This document shows positions 34,839 to 43,607 of a stretch of 64,000 bases of DNA, in pieces; the first letter of the stretch is position 1; each line of letters opens with the position of its first letter. Below the pieces are notes generated by a model, which worked only from the letters and a program-made list of their open reading frames with translations, was not told the origin of the DNA and made no database searches. The position numbers and the translations under genes are program-made. The stretch covers positions 62,001-126,000 of the forward strand of contig QKHS01000042.1 of the NCBI GenBank assembly GCA_003249955.1. The letters are read 5' to 3'. This stretch comes from Bacteroidales bacterium. Its GTDB lineage: Bacteria; Bacteroidota; Bacteroidia; Bacteroidales; ML635J-15.

Positions 34839-36122
34839 ATGAAAGTTGTTAATATTTCAATATTCTTTTTGTTACTGTTTAATGTTCTAATTGCTCAGGA
34901 ACGCGATTTAAATTATTTCCTGAATTCTGCAAAAGCAAACAGCCCGTTAATAAATGCAGATAAAAACGCGGGTATTATTGCTGATCTTGATTTGCAACAA
35001 ATAAAAGCTGTGTTAACCAAGCCGGACATTGGTATTAATTCAGAAGTTTTGTTTGCTCCAATACTTTCTCATGATAATAATCTGTATCGTTTTAATTTTA
35101 TTTCTAATGGTGCAGATAATTATACCGGCTATGATTTAGCTGCAACAGATGGCGGACAGTACCAGGCCTTAGTAAGCATAGAGCAACCGTTGTTTACGAA
35201 ATCACAGCTTATGGCATATGGCGACTGGTCAGGAATTACCAAACAAATAAATGAAAATAATATTTCTCTGACTATTCACGAAATTGAACAACTAGTTACT
35301 TACCAGTACATTCTTTGTCTAAAGTCAGAAATTCAGATCGAAAACAGTTTGTTTGTAATTGATGAAATAAAACAGCAAGTACTGATATTGCAAAAATTGG
35401 TTGAAAATGCAGTTTACAAGCAGACAGATTTAATGCTTTTACAGTTAGAGCAACAAAATTTCACCATAGAATATCAAAAAAACAAGGCAGAATTCCGCGA
35501 TAATTTATATGATTTAAACCTGATTTGCGGAATTAGCGATACCACTTTAATTGATATTCAACAAACAGAGTTACGAATAAAACCTGAAATTACCGAAGCA
35601 TCTCATTTCCTGAGCTCTTACAAACTTGACAGCTTATTGATACTGGCAGATCAGGAAATTTCCGGATTAAAATATAAGCCGCAAATTCATGCTTTTGCTA
35701 ATGCCGGATTAAATGCAGTGTATATTCCTGCCATCAACCGGTTAGGTTTTAGTGTAGGCCTTTCTTTTAGCTGGAATATTTATGATGGTAATCAAATGGA
35801 TATTCAAAGAGAGAAATCAGTTATTAATTTAAAAACTTCGGAATTCGAAAAAACTCAGTTCTTAACACAACACGATATTTATAAAAATAAATTATTAAGC
35901 CGGATAAATTCAACTAATCAAATTTTAAACTTAATGGAAGAACAAATCAATAATTATGAGGATCTTCTTAAGGACTATTCCATTCAGCTTTCACAAGGAG
36001 AAATTTCTGTTATGGATTATAAAAATCTGCTTATAGACATTTCTTCGAAGAAGCAGGAATACAATCTGCTTAAAATGGAAACTCTGGTTTTAATTAATTC
36101 ATACAACTATTGGAACTATTAA
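34839..36122 (+). CDS. TolC-family outer-membrane channel
   Basis: 427 residues: signal peptide (1-19, ending VLIAQ), then the helical/strand pattern of outer-membrane efflux proteins, with two internal repeats of long helices (about 120-215 and 320-400) and a strand pair near GYDLAATDGGQYQALVSIEQPLF. It lies in a tight operon 10 nt after the sensor kinase and 10 nt before the adaptor. It should form the exit duct of the tripartite pump. Confidence 0.85.
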   Translation: MKVVNISIFFLLLFNVLIAQERDLNYFLNSAKANSPLINADKNAGIIADLDLQQIKAVLTKPDIGINSEVLFAPILSHDNNLYRFNFISNGADNYTGYDLAATDGGQYQALVSIEQPLFTKSQLMAYGDWSGITKQINENNISLTIHEIEQLVTYQYILCLKSEIQIENSLFVIDEIKQQVLILQKLVENAVYKQTDLMLLQLEQQNFTIEYQKNKAEFRDNLYDLNLICGISDTTLIDIQQTELRIKPEITEASHFLSSYKLDSLLILADQEISGLKYKPQIHAFANAGLNAVYIPAINRLGFSVGLSFSWNIYDGNQMDIQREKSVINLKTSEFEKTQFLTQHDIYKNKLLSRINSTNQILNLMEEQINNYEDLLKDYSIQLSQGEISVMDYKNLLIDISSKKQEYNLLKMETLVLINSYNYWNY

Positions 36123-36132
36123 AACAATTGCA

Positions 36133-37038
36133 ATGAAAAAAATAAAATTGCCGCTTTATGTTTCTGTTATTATCATGGCTTTATTATCATGCAATAACCA
36201 AAAGACTGAAAAAGGAATAAATCCTGTAGTTTCAGTAAAAACAGAGAAAGTTATACAGGGAGATATTGAGAGTTTAATTAATCTTAACGGACAAACTGTT
36301 TACCTTACAAAAAATGAAATTGTGTCCCCAATTGCCGGTTATGTTATTAAAGTAAATGTCCGTTTTGGCGATTATGTGCATAAAGATGATGTTCTGTTTG
36401 AGATAAAAAATAAAGAAAGCAAAGCTCTGGAGAATTCGGATTTATTTTCCGGAAATGTTGGTGTCGTAAAAGTGTTAGCTTCTTCCGAAGGACTAATCTA
36501 TAATCTACCTGTCAGCAACGTCGGAGGATATATTATCGAAGGAGGCACACTTTGCAGTATAGTTGAAAACAAAGATTTAATAATAAAAGTAAATATGCCG
36601 TTTGAGTATAATCAGAAAATAAAATTAAATGCAAAATGTAAAGTTCTTTTAATTGACAATACTTCATTTGAGGGATATGTTTATAAAATTCTGTCAAATA
36701 TCAATGAATTAAATCAAACTCAGGATGTTTTAATAAAATCCTGCTCAGAAAGACAATTACCAGAAAATTTAAATCTGATAGTTCAATTTGTTGATTCAAA
36801 TCATAAAAATTCCTGCCTGGTTTCTAAAAATGCTGTAATGACAGATGAAACACAAAGTGAATTTTGGGTTATGAAAATATCTGATGACAGTATTGCAATT
36901 AAGACTCCGATTGTAAAAGGGATAACAAACGACAGCATCGTCGAAATACTTTCATCCGGGTTAAAAAAAGGCGACTTGATAATTACCGAAGGAGCTTATG
37001 GATTACCTGATAGTAGTTTGGTAAAAATAGTCAGATAA
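36133..37038 (+). CDS. RND efflux periplasmic adaptor, apparently without alpha-hairpin
   Basis: A 301-residue lipoprotein (lipobox ALLSC, Cys20) of the membrane-fusion family. Two half-lipoyl motifs are seen, IVSPIAGYVIKVNVRFGDYV and, only about 45 residues later, EGLIYNLPVSNVGGYII. Canonical adaptors have a coiled-coil hairpin of about 60-120 residues between these halves; here there is only a short linker. A beta-barrel domain (DLIIKVNMP...) and a membrane-proximal domain (KTPIVKGITNDSIVEILSSG) follow. It is coupled to the pump gene 1 nt downstream. Hairpin-less adaptors are known elsewhere (Borrelia BesA), so a working pump is possible. Confidence 0.85.
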   Translation: MKKIKLPLYVSVIIMALLSCNNQKTEKGINPVVSVKTEKVIQGDIESLINLNGQTVYLTKNEIVSPIAGYVIKVNVRFGDYVHKDDVLFEIKNKESKALENSDLFSGNVGVVKVLASSEGLIYNLPVSNVGGYIIEGGTLCSIVENKDLIIKVNMPFEYNQKIKLNAKCKVLLIDNTSFEGYVYKILSNINELNQTQDVLIKSCSERQLPENLNLIVQFVDSNHKNSCLVSKNAVMTDETQSEFWVMKISDDSIAIKTPIVKGITNDSIVEILSSGLKKGDLIITEGAYGLPDSSLVKIVR

Positions 37039-37039
37039 A

Positions 37040-40000
37040 ATGGAAAACATCTTTTCAAAATTTAAGAGTCCGATTGCAATAGTTTTGCTGATTGTTTTAA
37101 CAGGCGGTGTTATGTCATATAGAAACATGAAGACATCGCTTTTCCCGAATGTTACTTTTCCCAAAATAAAGATTATTGCAGACAATGGAGAACAACCTGT
37201 TGCTAAAATGATGACTACTGTAACCATACCGCTTGAAAACGCCATAAAAAAAGTAGAAAATCTAAGTCTTATCAGAAGTGTCACAAGTATGGGTAGTTGT
37301 GAAATTTCCGCATTTATGGAATGGGGTTCGGACATAAATCTGGACAAGCAGCAGGTAGAGGCTCAAATTACAGAGATAAAAAACAGTTTGCCGTCAGATG
37401 TGCAAATTACTGTTGAGAAAATGAACCCTTCTATTTTGCCGGTAATGGGTTACTCATTACAATCTTCCTCAAAAAGTGCAACCGAACTTAAAATGATAGC
37501 TGAGTACACTGTAAAACCTTATCTTTCACGTGTAAACGGGGTTTCATCTGTTGAAGTTATAGGAGGCAAAAAGAAAGAGTACCGGATAATTCTTGATGAG
37601 CAGAAGTTAAGATTTCTAAAAATCAGTTCTCAAAAAGTTCTCGATGCTTTGCAACAAACAGATTTTATTGAATCAAACGGTTATACTGTTGATTATGACA
37701 GATTGTACTTAACTGTAACTGATGCAACAATTAAAGATAAACAAGAATTAGAAAATCTGGTTTTATTCAATGATTCGATACGAAAAATAAGCATTTCGGA
37801 TATTGCAAAAGTTGAAATTTCGGAGGCTGATGAATATATAAAAATCAAAGCAGATGGTAATGATGTCCCTTTAATAGCCGTACTGAAACAACCGGAAAGT
37901 AATCTGATAGATGTATCGGTGCAGATTATAAGTAATGTTACTGAGCTAAATAAAATACTTCCAAAAGGAGTTGTATTAAAACCATATTACAATCAGGCCG
38001 AATTTGTAAGCAATAGCATAAGCAGCATTTTTGATGTTCTTTGGATAGGATTACTAATGGCAATTGTAGTTGTAATGATTTTTTTACGTTCCTTTAAAGC
38101 CAGTATTGTTCTGCTTTTAACTATCCCGCTTACCCTGGCACTGACATTTATCACCCTTAACCTGATTGGTTTTGATTTTAATATCATGACAATTGGTGCA
38201 ATTGCTGCTGCAATCGGGCTGATTATTGACGATGCCATAATTGTAGTTGAACAGATTCACAGAACACACGAGGAGTACCCTGACAGAAAACCACAGGAAT
38301 TAGTGGGGAAAGCCTTAAAGTTCTTATTCCCTGCAATGCTTGGTTCCTCATTAAGTACAATAGTTATTCTGATTCCGTTTGAACTAATGACCGGTGTTGC
38401 AGGAGCATATTTTAAAATTCTTACAGAAACAATGATTGTGACATTGCTTTGTTCATTTTTCATTACATGGCTTGGCTTGCCTGTATTATATCTGCTTTTT
38501 TCAAAAGACCGTAAGCATGTTAAAATTTACAAAATACAAAAAGTTAAAAAAAATAGGGTTATTGAATTATTTATACGGAAACCATATCTGAGTGTCATAA
38601 TTGTTGTGTTCCTGATTTTGAGTATTATTTTAATTATGCCAAGACTGGAAACAGGGTTTCTGCCTGAAATGGATGAAGGTTCTATAGTATTGGATTATAA
38701 CTCACCACCGGGAACATCTCTTGAAGAGACAGACAGAATGCTTTGCGAAGTTGATAAGATTATCGAAACAATTCCTGAAGTTAAAACCTATTCACGACGA
38801 ACAGGAACTCAAATGGGATTCTTTATAACAGAACCAAACAGCGGAGATTACCTGATAGAATTGAATAAAGACAGGAACAGGTCAACAGAGGAAGTGGCAG
38901 ATGAAATTCGCCAAAAAATCGAAAAAGTTTTACCGGCACTAACTGTTGATTTCGGACAGGTAATTACTGATATGCTTGGAGATCTTATGAGCAGTGTGCA
39001 GCCTATTGAAATTAAAATATTCGGAGATAATAACGAGAAACTTGAAGAATTATCAACCCAGGTTGCAGATAGTGTTAACACTGTTAAAGGTGTTGCAGAT
39101 GTTTTTGACGGTATTGTGATTGCAGGGCCAATGCTTAAAATTATTCCAAGAGAAGACAAATTAAAACAGTATGGACTTAGCACTATTGATTTGCAAGCTC
39201 AGATAAACACTTATCTGTCCGGCGTTATTGCAGGAACAATACCTGAAAAAGAACAATTTACAGACATACGGATGATATACCCGCTTAATAACAAAACGCC
39301 TGTTGAAAAATTAAAGCAAGTAAATATCTGCACATCATCAGGAGAATATTTGCCCTTAATCGTTTTTGCAGATTTTAAAATTGTGAGCGGAGTTGCAGAG
39401 ATTCAGAGAGAAAATCTTCAAACAATCGGCGTGGTAACCGCACGGTTAGACAACAGGGATTTGGGCAGTGTTATCAAAGATATTAAAGCAAAACTTGATA
39501 AAATAAATTTACCACCATCATATCAGATAGTTTATGGTGGCTACTACGAAGAGCAGCAAAATTCTTTTGAGGAATTGCTAAAAATTCTTATTGCCGGTTG
39601 CCTGTTGGTTTTTGCAGTTGTTTTATTTATGTTCAAAAGTGTAAAGATATCTGGTGCTGTACTACTTATCAGTATTTTAGGGATTTCCGGCAGTCTTATT
39701 GCTTTATTTATTACAAAAACACCTTTAAATGTAGGCAGCTACACTGGTTTAATTATGATTATCGGAATAATTGGGGAGAATTCCATTTTTACTATCCAGC
39801 AGTTTTTGTCTGAGTTTAAAAATCTTTCCATTGATAATGCATTGTCTTTTGCAATCTCTGTTCGCTTGCGTCCTAAGTTAATGACCGCTACAGGTGCAAT
39901 AGTTGCTTTGTTACCTTTAGCATTAGGAATAGGAACCGGAGCTCAGATGCACCAACCACTCGCAATTGCTGTTATTGGAGGCTTAGTAATTGCCTTACCA

Positions 40001-40057
40001 TTGCTTTTGTTGGTTTTGCCTGGCTTATTAAAAATTATGTGGTCCAAATCTAAATAG
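37040..40057 (+). CDS. RND efflux pump (HAE1-like inner-membrane permease)
   Basis: A 1005-residue resistance-nodulation-division transporter. The N-terminal helix (FKSPIAIVLLIVLTGGVM) leads to a first periplasmic domain, then helices 2-6 with the paired proton-relay residues Asp397 and Asp398 (GLIIDDAIIVVEQ). A second periplasmic domain and helices 8-12 follow (GEEN-like segment GIIGENSIFTIQQ). Paired Asp in TM4 fits drug or lipid pumps of the HAE1 type and not the CzcA metal pumps. The substrate is unknown. It is the last gene of the five-gene operon, followed 182 nt later by the PepSY-like gene. Confidence 0.93.
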   Translation: MENIFSKFKSPIAIVLLIVLTGGVMSYRNMKTSLFPNVTFPKIKIIADNGEQPVAKMMTTVTIPLENAIKKVENLSLIRSVTSMGSCEISAFMEWGSDINLDKQQVEAQITEIKNSLPSDVQITVEKMNPSILPVMGYSLQSSSKSATELKMIAEYTVKPYLSRVNGVSSVEVIGGKKKEYRIILDEQKLRFLKISSQKVLDALQQTDFIESNGYTVDYDRLYLTVTDATIKDKQELENLVLFNDSIRKISISDIAKVEISEADEYIKIKADGNDVPLIAVLKQPESNLIDVSVQIISNVTELNKILPKGVVLKPYYNQAEFVSNSISSIFDVLWIGLLMAIVVVMIFLRSFKASIVLLLTIPLTLALTFITLNLIGFDFNIMTIGAIAAAIGLIIDDAIIVVEQIHRTHEEYPDRKPQELVGKALKFLFPAMLGSSLSTIVILIPFELMTGVAGAYFKILTETMIVTLLCSFFITWLGLPVLYLLFSKDRKHVKIYKIQKVKKNRVIELFIRKPYLSVIIVVFLILSIILIMPRLETGFLPEMDEGSIVLDYNSPPGTSLEETDRMLCEVDKIIETIPEVKTYSRRTGTQMGFFITEPNSGDYLIELNKDRNRSTEEVADEIRQKIEKVLPALTVDFGQVITDMLGDLMSSVQPIEIKIFGDNNEKLEELSTQVADSVNTVKGVADVFDGIVIAGPMLKIIPREDKLKQYGLSTIDLQAQINTYLSGVIAGTIPEKEQFTDIRMIYPLNNKTPVEKLKQVNICTSSGEYLPLIVFADFKIVSGVAEIQRENLQTIGVVTARLDNRDLGSVIKDIKAKLDKINLPPSYQIVYGGYYEEQQNSFEELLKILIAGCLLVFAVVLFMFKSVKISGAVLLISILGISGSLIALFITKTPLNVGSYTGLIMIIGIIGENSIFTIQQFLSEFKNLSIDNALSFAISVRLRPKLMTATGAIVALLPLALGIGTGAQMHQPLAIAVIGGLVIALPLLLLVLPGLLKIMWSKSK

Positions 40058-40177
40058 TTTAATCCGCTATTTAGCTTATGTGAATTAATTGGAGCGAAAG
40101 CGGACAAAGCTTTCAACTCATATACGGTTTTCAGACTCAAAAACAATTTGCATTAATACACGAACAATTACTTTAAT

Positions 40178-40212
40178 CTTTAAAATTCCTTTAGATTCAA
40201 TTTTTAGATTTG
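40178..40212 (+). promoter_or_regulatory. Direct repeats and promoter of the PepSY-like gene
   Basis: CTTTAAAATT (40178) and CTTTAGATT (40189) are 11 bp apart, echoing the tandem GTCTTTAGATT before the response-regulator gene (16 of 20 positions shared). A third copy, TTTTAGATT, starts at 40202 and merges into a perfect -7 box TAGATTTG (40205-40212), 28 nt before the ATG. Confidence 0.55.
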
Positions 40213-40239
40213 TGATATTATTCACTTAAAATATCAGAT

Positions 40240-40701
40240 ATGAAAAATTTGTTTTTGGTCATTGCCATCGGAGCAATGTTTAGTTTGTTAGCATGTGCCC
40301 AATCGAAAAATGAGGTTCCTGCAAACATTAAAACAGCCTTTGCTGGAAAATTTGCAGATGCAAAGAATGTAAAATGGAGTAAAGAAAACGATGAAGAATG
40401 GGAAGCCGAATTTAAGCTGGACGGGAAAGAATATTCTGCCAACTTTGACACCGATGGCAATTGGTTAGAAACAGAATATGAAATAAATGAAAGTGACATT
40501 CCAGAATCCGTTAGAACAAGTATTAACAATGAATTTGCCGGTTTCAAAATCAAAGAATCGGAAATTTCTGAAACTAAAGATGGGAAATTTTATGAATTTG
40601 AGCTTAATAAGGACGGAGATAGATTTGAAGTATCAGTTGATTTAACAGGTAAAATCGTAAAAAAAGAATCAGAAAGTAAGAGTGAGGATGATGAAGATTA
40701 A
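40240..40701 (+). CDS. PepSY-like (DUF2874) lipoprotein
   Basis: A 153-residue protein with a signal sequence and lipobox (LLAC, Cys19). It has two PepSY-like repeats: IKTAFAGKFADAKNVKWSKE...EAEFKLDGKEYSANFDTDGNW and VRTSINNEFAGFKIKESEIS...YEFELNKDGDRFEVSVDLTG. An acidic tail closes it (SESKSEDDED). This family occurs beside two-component and efflux genes in many Bacteroidota and is thought of as an envelope-stress or inhibitor-like module; its exact role is unknown. It is probably activated by the neighbouring response regulator, given the shared upstream repeats. Confidence 0.85.
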   Translation: MKNLFLVIAIGAMFSLLACAQSKNEVPANIKTAFAGKFADAKNVKWSKENDEEWEAEFKLDGKEYSANFDTDGNWLETEYEINESDIPESVRTSINNEFAGFKIKESEISETKDGKFYEFELNKDGDRFEVSVDLTGKIVKKESESKSEDDED

Positions 40702-40714
40702 TGATGTGTTAAAG

Positions 40715-40752
40715 ATGCATGTCCGCTTATTATTAATAACCCGGACATGCAT
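40715..40752 (+). terminator. Terminator after the PepSY-like gene
   Basis: ATGCATGTCCG (40715-40725) pairs perfectly with CGGACATGCAT (40742-40752) around a 16-nt loop. A short T-rich tail follows. It closes the efflux cluster before the convergent EEP gene. Confidence 0.65.
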
Positions 40753-40859
40753 TCTTAATTTGTTAATCTTTGGGACTGAATTTGCCGGATAATTACAGAT
40801 TTTCTTGTTTTATAAGTTATCTTTAGCCAAATCGAATAATTCCGTGATAACAACTGTGT

Positions 40860-41966
40860 TTACTCCCCCATATCAAACTCCCCCACGACAGCATAATGGT
40901 CTGAGAGTTCTTCCTTAATAATTTTATGGGAAGCACAGGTAAAGCTTTTATCGAACAAAATATAATCTATACGTTGTTTGATTTTAAAGTTCTCCCATGT
41001 ATAGCCGGGATATTTTCCTTTTGAGCAGAAAGAGTCGCGCAGACCTTTGGCAATTTTAAAATAAGTGTAGGTTAACGGCCCGTCGTTAAAGTCACCGCAA
41101 ACAAACACTGGATAATTGCATGAATCTATCGAGGCCCTTATCAACTCTGCCTGCTTTGCTCTTTTGGTCAGAGATTTAAGATATTTTTTAAGTACAATTT
41201 TTACTTTTGTATTGTCGTCCGAATCGGAAATTTCTTCAATAATTGTGTAATCGTTCTGGTTAAGTTGTATTGATTGCAGATGGCAGTTGTAAACCCTTAC
41301 TGTATCTTCTTTTATTATACTTACTGTATCTTCTTTTATTATAAGATCGGTGTAAATAAACCCGTTATATGAATCGTCGAACTTGTGAGAATATGTGTTT
41401 ACCACAGGATAACGTGAAACAGTGGCAAGTCCGAAATTCTGGCCTCCTACTGCGGTTGCCATCGCGGAACGGAATTCGTATTCTGCACCTGTCACTTTTT
41501 TTACTGAGTCTATCGTTACAAAATTCCGGTTACTTCCATTCCAGTATGCTTCCTGAAGACAGACAATATCTGGGTTTTCATTTTTTATCAGACTTAAAAT
41601 ATCAGATTTGATAGTATTGTTTTCTTTCCAGTCGTACAACCCAAAAACCATTACATTATAGGTCATAATCTTTATTTCGCCGCTTTTATTTTCGCCTCCG
41701 AAATAAGATAATACAGGAAAAATAAGTCCCAGAAATTTAATCCCGATTAAAATGGTTATAGCAGAAATAAGTGAATATTTCCAGCTTATAAAAAGCCATA
41801 ACAAAACAAAAAATAAATTGGCAATAAGCAGTCCGATATAAATAAACGGTAATAATGCAACAGCTACTGTTTTTTCGGGAGATACATAAACAGAAAAATA
41901 GCAGGCAAACAATAATATTGCTGCCAGAATATTTAAAATAAATGCTGTTTTCTTAAGTGCTTTCAC
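40860..41966 (-). CDS. Membrane-anchored endonuclease/exonuclease/phosphatase-family protein
   Basis: 368 residues with three hydrophobic segments at the N-terminus (about 8-28, 33-58, 63-85) and an EEP domain after them: IMTYNVMVFG, DIVCLQEAYW with the catalytic Glu, VCGDFNDGP, and ELSDHYAVVGEFD with Asp-His at the end. The domain should face the periplasm. A perfect 24-bp tandem duplication adds eight residues (IIKEDTVS/IIKEDTVR) in the middle of the domain. It lies 2 nt downstream of a rhomboid gene, at the end of the mutL-rhomboid-rhomboid unit. The substrate could be nucleic acid or a phospholipid headgroup. Confidence 0.85.
   Translation of the reverse strand: MKALKKTAFILNILAAILLFACYFSVYVSPEKTVAVALLPFIYIGLLIANLFFVLLWLFISWKYSLISAITILIGIKFLGLIFPVLSYFGGENKSGEIKIMTYNVMVFGLYDWKENNTIKSDILSLIKNENPDIVCLQEAYWNGSNRNFVTIDSVKKVTGAEYEFRSAMATAVGGQNFGLATVSRYPVVNTYSHKFDDSYNGFIYTDLIIKEDTVSIIKEDTVRVYNCHLQSIQLNQNDYTIIEEISDSDDNTKVKIVLKKYLKSLTKRAKQAELIRASIDSCNYPVFVCGDFNDGPLTYTYFKIAKGLRDSFCSKGKYPGYTWENFKIKQRIDYILFDKSFTCASHKIIKEELSDHYAVVGEFDMGE
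41296..41343. repeat. Perfect 24-bp tandem duplication inside a coding region
   Basis: The unit CTTACTGTATCTTCTTTTAT plus TATA occurs twice back to back (41296-41319 and 41320-41343) with no mismatch. Being a multiple of three, it adds eight residues and keeps the frame. Lack of divergence suggests a recent slippage or an unstable tract. Confidence 0.85.
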
Positions 41967-41968
41967 AA

Positions 41969-42868
41969 TTATTTTTTATCACTCACCTTAAACAATTTTT
42001 CTTTTTCGGCAGCCGAAAGGCTTGTATAACCTGACTGGGCAATTTTATCCAGAATCTTATCTATCTGATCCTGCTCCGCCTTTTTGCGGGCATTATATTC
42101 CATATCAGTTTCTGGGCGTTTAGGCTTTTGTTTTTTGTTACGGTAACTGACTTTCATTTTACGGTCAGGTTTAAAAATGCCTTTAATACCATATAAAAGT
42201 CTCGAAACCCAGATTGTAATATCTGTACCCTTGCGATAAAAGCTTACAAAAACAAACCCGAGCAAGGCTCCGCCGAGATGAGCAATATGTCCTCCGGCAT
42301 TTCCAAGAGGAATACTTATAAGGTCTATGGCAACAACACCCATGGCCAGATATTTAAACTTTACCTTGCCGAAAAACATCATATAAACTTCCTGGTTGGG
42401 AACAAGAGTTGCCACGGTTATTACAACTGCCATAACAGATGCCGAAGCTCCAAGAGCTAAAGATACAGATTTAACTTCTGTAAACGGAGGAATTAAATTA
42501 TATGCGGCAATATAGAATATTGCTCCGGCTATTCCGCCAAGAATATAAACGCCCAGTAATTGTCTCTGTGATAAAAACTGCAGAAATAACCGCCCGAACC
42601 AAAAGAAAGCCAGAAGGTTAAATAAAATATGCAGAAAGTTTTCCTGAGTGAACATATAAGTTATTACCGTCCACGGATAATGAATCAGATTCCCGGGATC
42701 GGCAGGAACAGCAAGCCACTTAATAAAATTATATGTTTCGTTACCTGTAAAAAACAAAATAATTTTGGCAAGTTGTATGAGTACAAAAACAATAAGGTTA
42801 ATGTAAATAAGGGTATTAAAATTATTTTTACCCTTAAGGCTGTATTTTATCTCGTCAATAAAGCTCAT
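41969..42868 (-). CDS. Rhomboid-family intramembrane serine protease (first of a pair)
   Basis: 299 residues with six predicted membrane segments. Catalytic Ser142 is in GASAS (TM4) and His197 in GGHIAHLGGA (TM6). The HxxxN motif (His80, Asn84) is also present. A long basic, coiled C-terminal tail follows (about 235-299, KKAEQDQIDKILDKIAQ). Rhomboids cut membrane-anchored substrates. It starts 1 nt after the stop codon of the second rhomboid gene and is followed by the EEP gene. Confidence 0.93.
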   Translation of the reverse strand: MSFIDEIKYSLKGKNNFNTLIYINLIVFVLIQLAKIILFFTGNETYNFIKWLAVPADPGNLIHYPWTVITYMFTQENFLHILFNLLAFFWFGRLFLQFLSQRQLLGVYILGGIAGAIFYIAAYNLIPPFTEVKSVSLALGASASVMAVVITVATLVPNQEVYMMFFGKVKFKYLAMGVVAIDLISIPLGNAGGHIAHLGGALLGFVFVSFYRKGTDITIWVSRLLYGIKGIFKPDRKMKVSYRNKKQKPKRPETDMEYNARKKAEQDQIDKILDKIAQSGYTSLSAAEKEKLFKVSDKK

Positions 42869-42869
42869 T

Positions 42870-43601
42870 TTACTTCCAGCGGTTAAACCGGTTTTTCTTC
42901 CATATTAAAATAAAAATCAAACCGAAAAGCATACCTCCCAGATGCGCGAAGTGTGCAACATTGTCACCGCTACGGTTCAAAAAGCCAAGATATAATTCAA
43001 TTGCAGTAAATATCATAATAAGATATTTGGCTTTCATCGGAATTGCAAAATAAACGTAGATAATTACATTTGGGAACAACACCCCGAAGGCGAGTAAAAG
43101 TCCGTATATAGCCCCGGAAGCTCCGACAGTTGCTGTGTTAATCATCAGATTAAGGTTTCCCATCTGTGGATCAACAAAGTTTTTTCCCTGCGAAATTGCT
43201 TCCGCCCCGTCTTTCATTACCAGACTAATATGCTCGGGACTCATGTGTGACATAAGGGAACTTATTTCGATCTGCATTACAAGTAAATGCAGTAAAGCGG
43301 CTCCAAGACCGGTAAAGAAGTAATAAATAAAGAATCTTTTCTGTCCCCAGTATTCTTCCAGCACCTTTCCAAACATATACAAAGCAAACATATTAAAAAA
43401 CAAATGCCAGAAACTTCCATGCATAAACATGTGGGTAATAAGCTGATATGGACGAAACAACTCCGATTTAAAACTGTAAACCGCCAGTTTTGTTCCCAAA
43501 TCAGGCATAAGCATTGTTAAGCCATACATTGCAATGTTTATTATCAAAAGTACTTTGACAACCGGAGGCAAATCAAACAATCCCCGACGTTCGTAATTCA
43601 T
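42870..43601 (-). CDS. Rhomboid-family intramembrane serine protease (second of a pair)
   Basis: 243 residues with six membrane segments. The motifs are complete: GASGAIYG with catalytic Ser162, His220 in NVAHFAHLGG, and HLFFN (His66, Asn70). An insertion of about 35 residues lies between TM3 and TM4 (MSHMSPEHISLVMKDGAEAI). It differs clearly from the neighbouring rhomboid, so the pair is not a recent duplicate. It lies 6 nt downstream of mutL, an arrangement common in Bacteroidota. Confidence 0.93.
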   Translation of the reverse strand: MNYERRGLFDLPPVVKVLLIINIAMYGLTMLMPDLGTKLAVYSFKSELFRPYQLITHMFMHGSFWHLFFNMFALYMFGKVLEEYWGQKRFFIYYFFTGLGAALLHLLVMQIEISSLMSHMSPEHISLVMKDGAEAISQGKNFVDPQMGNLNLMINTATVGASGAIYGLLLAFGVLFPNVIIYVYFAIPMKAKYLIMIFTAIELYLGFLNRSGDNVAHFAHLGGMLFGLIFILIWKKNRFNRWK

Positions 43602-43607
43602 ATCTTA

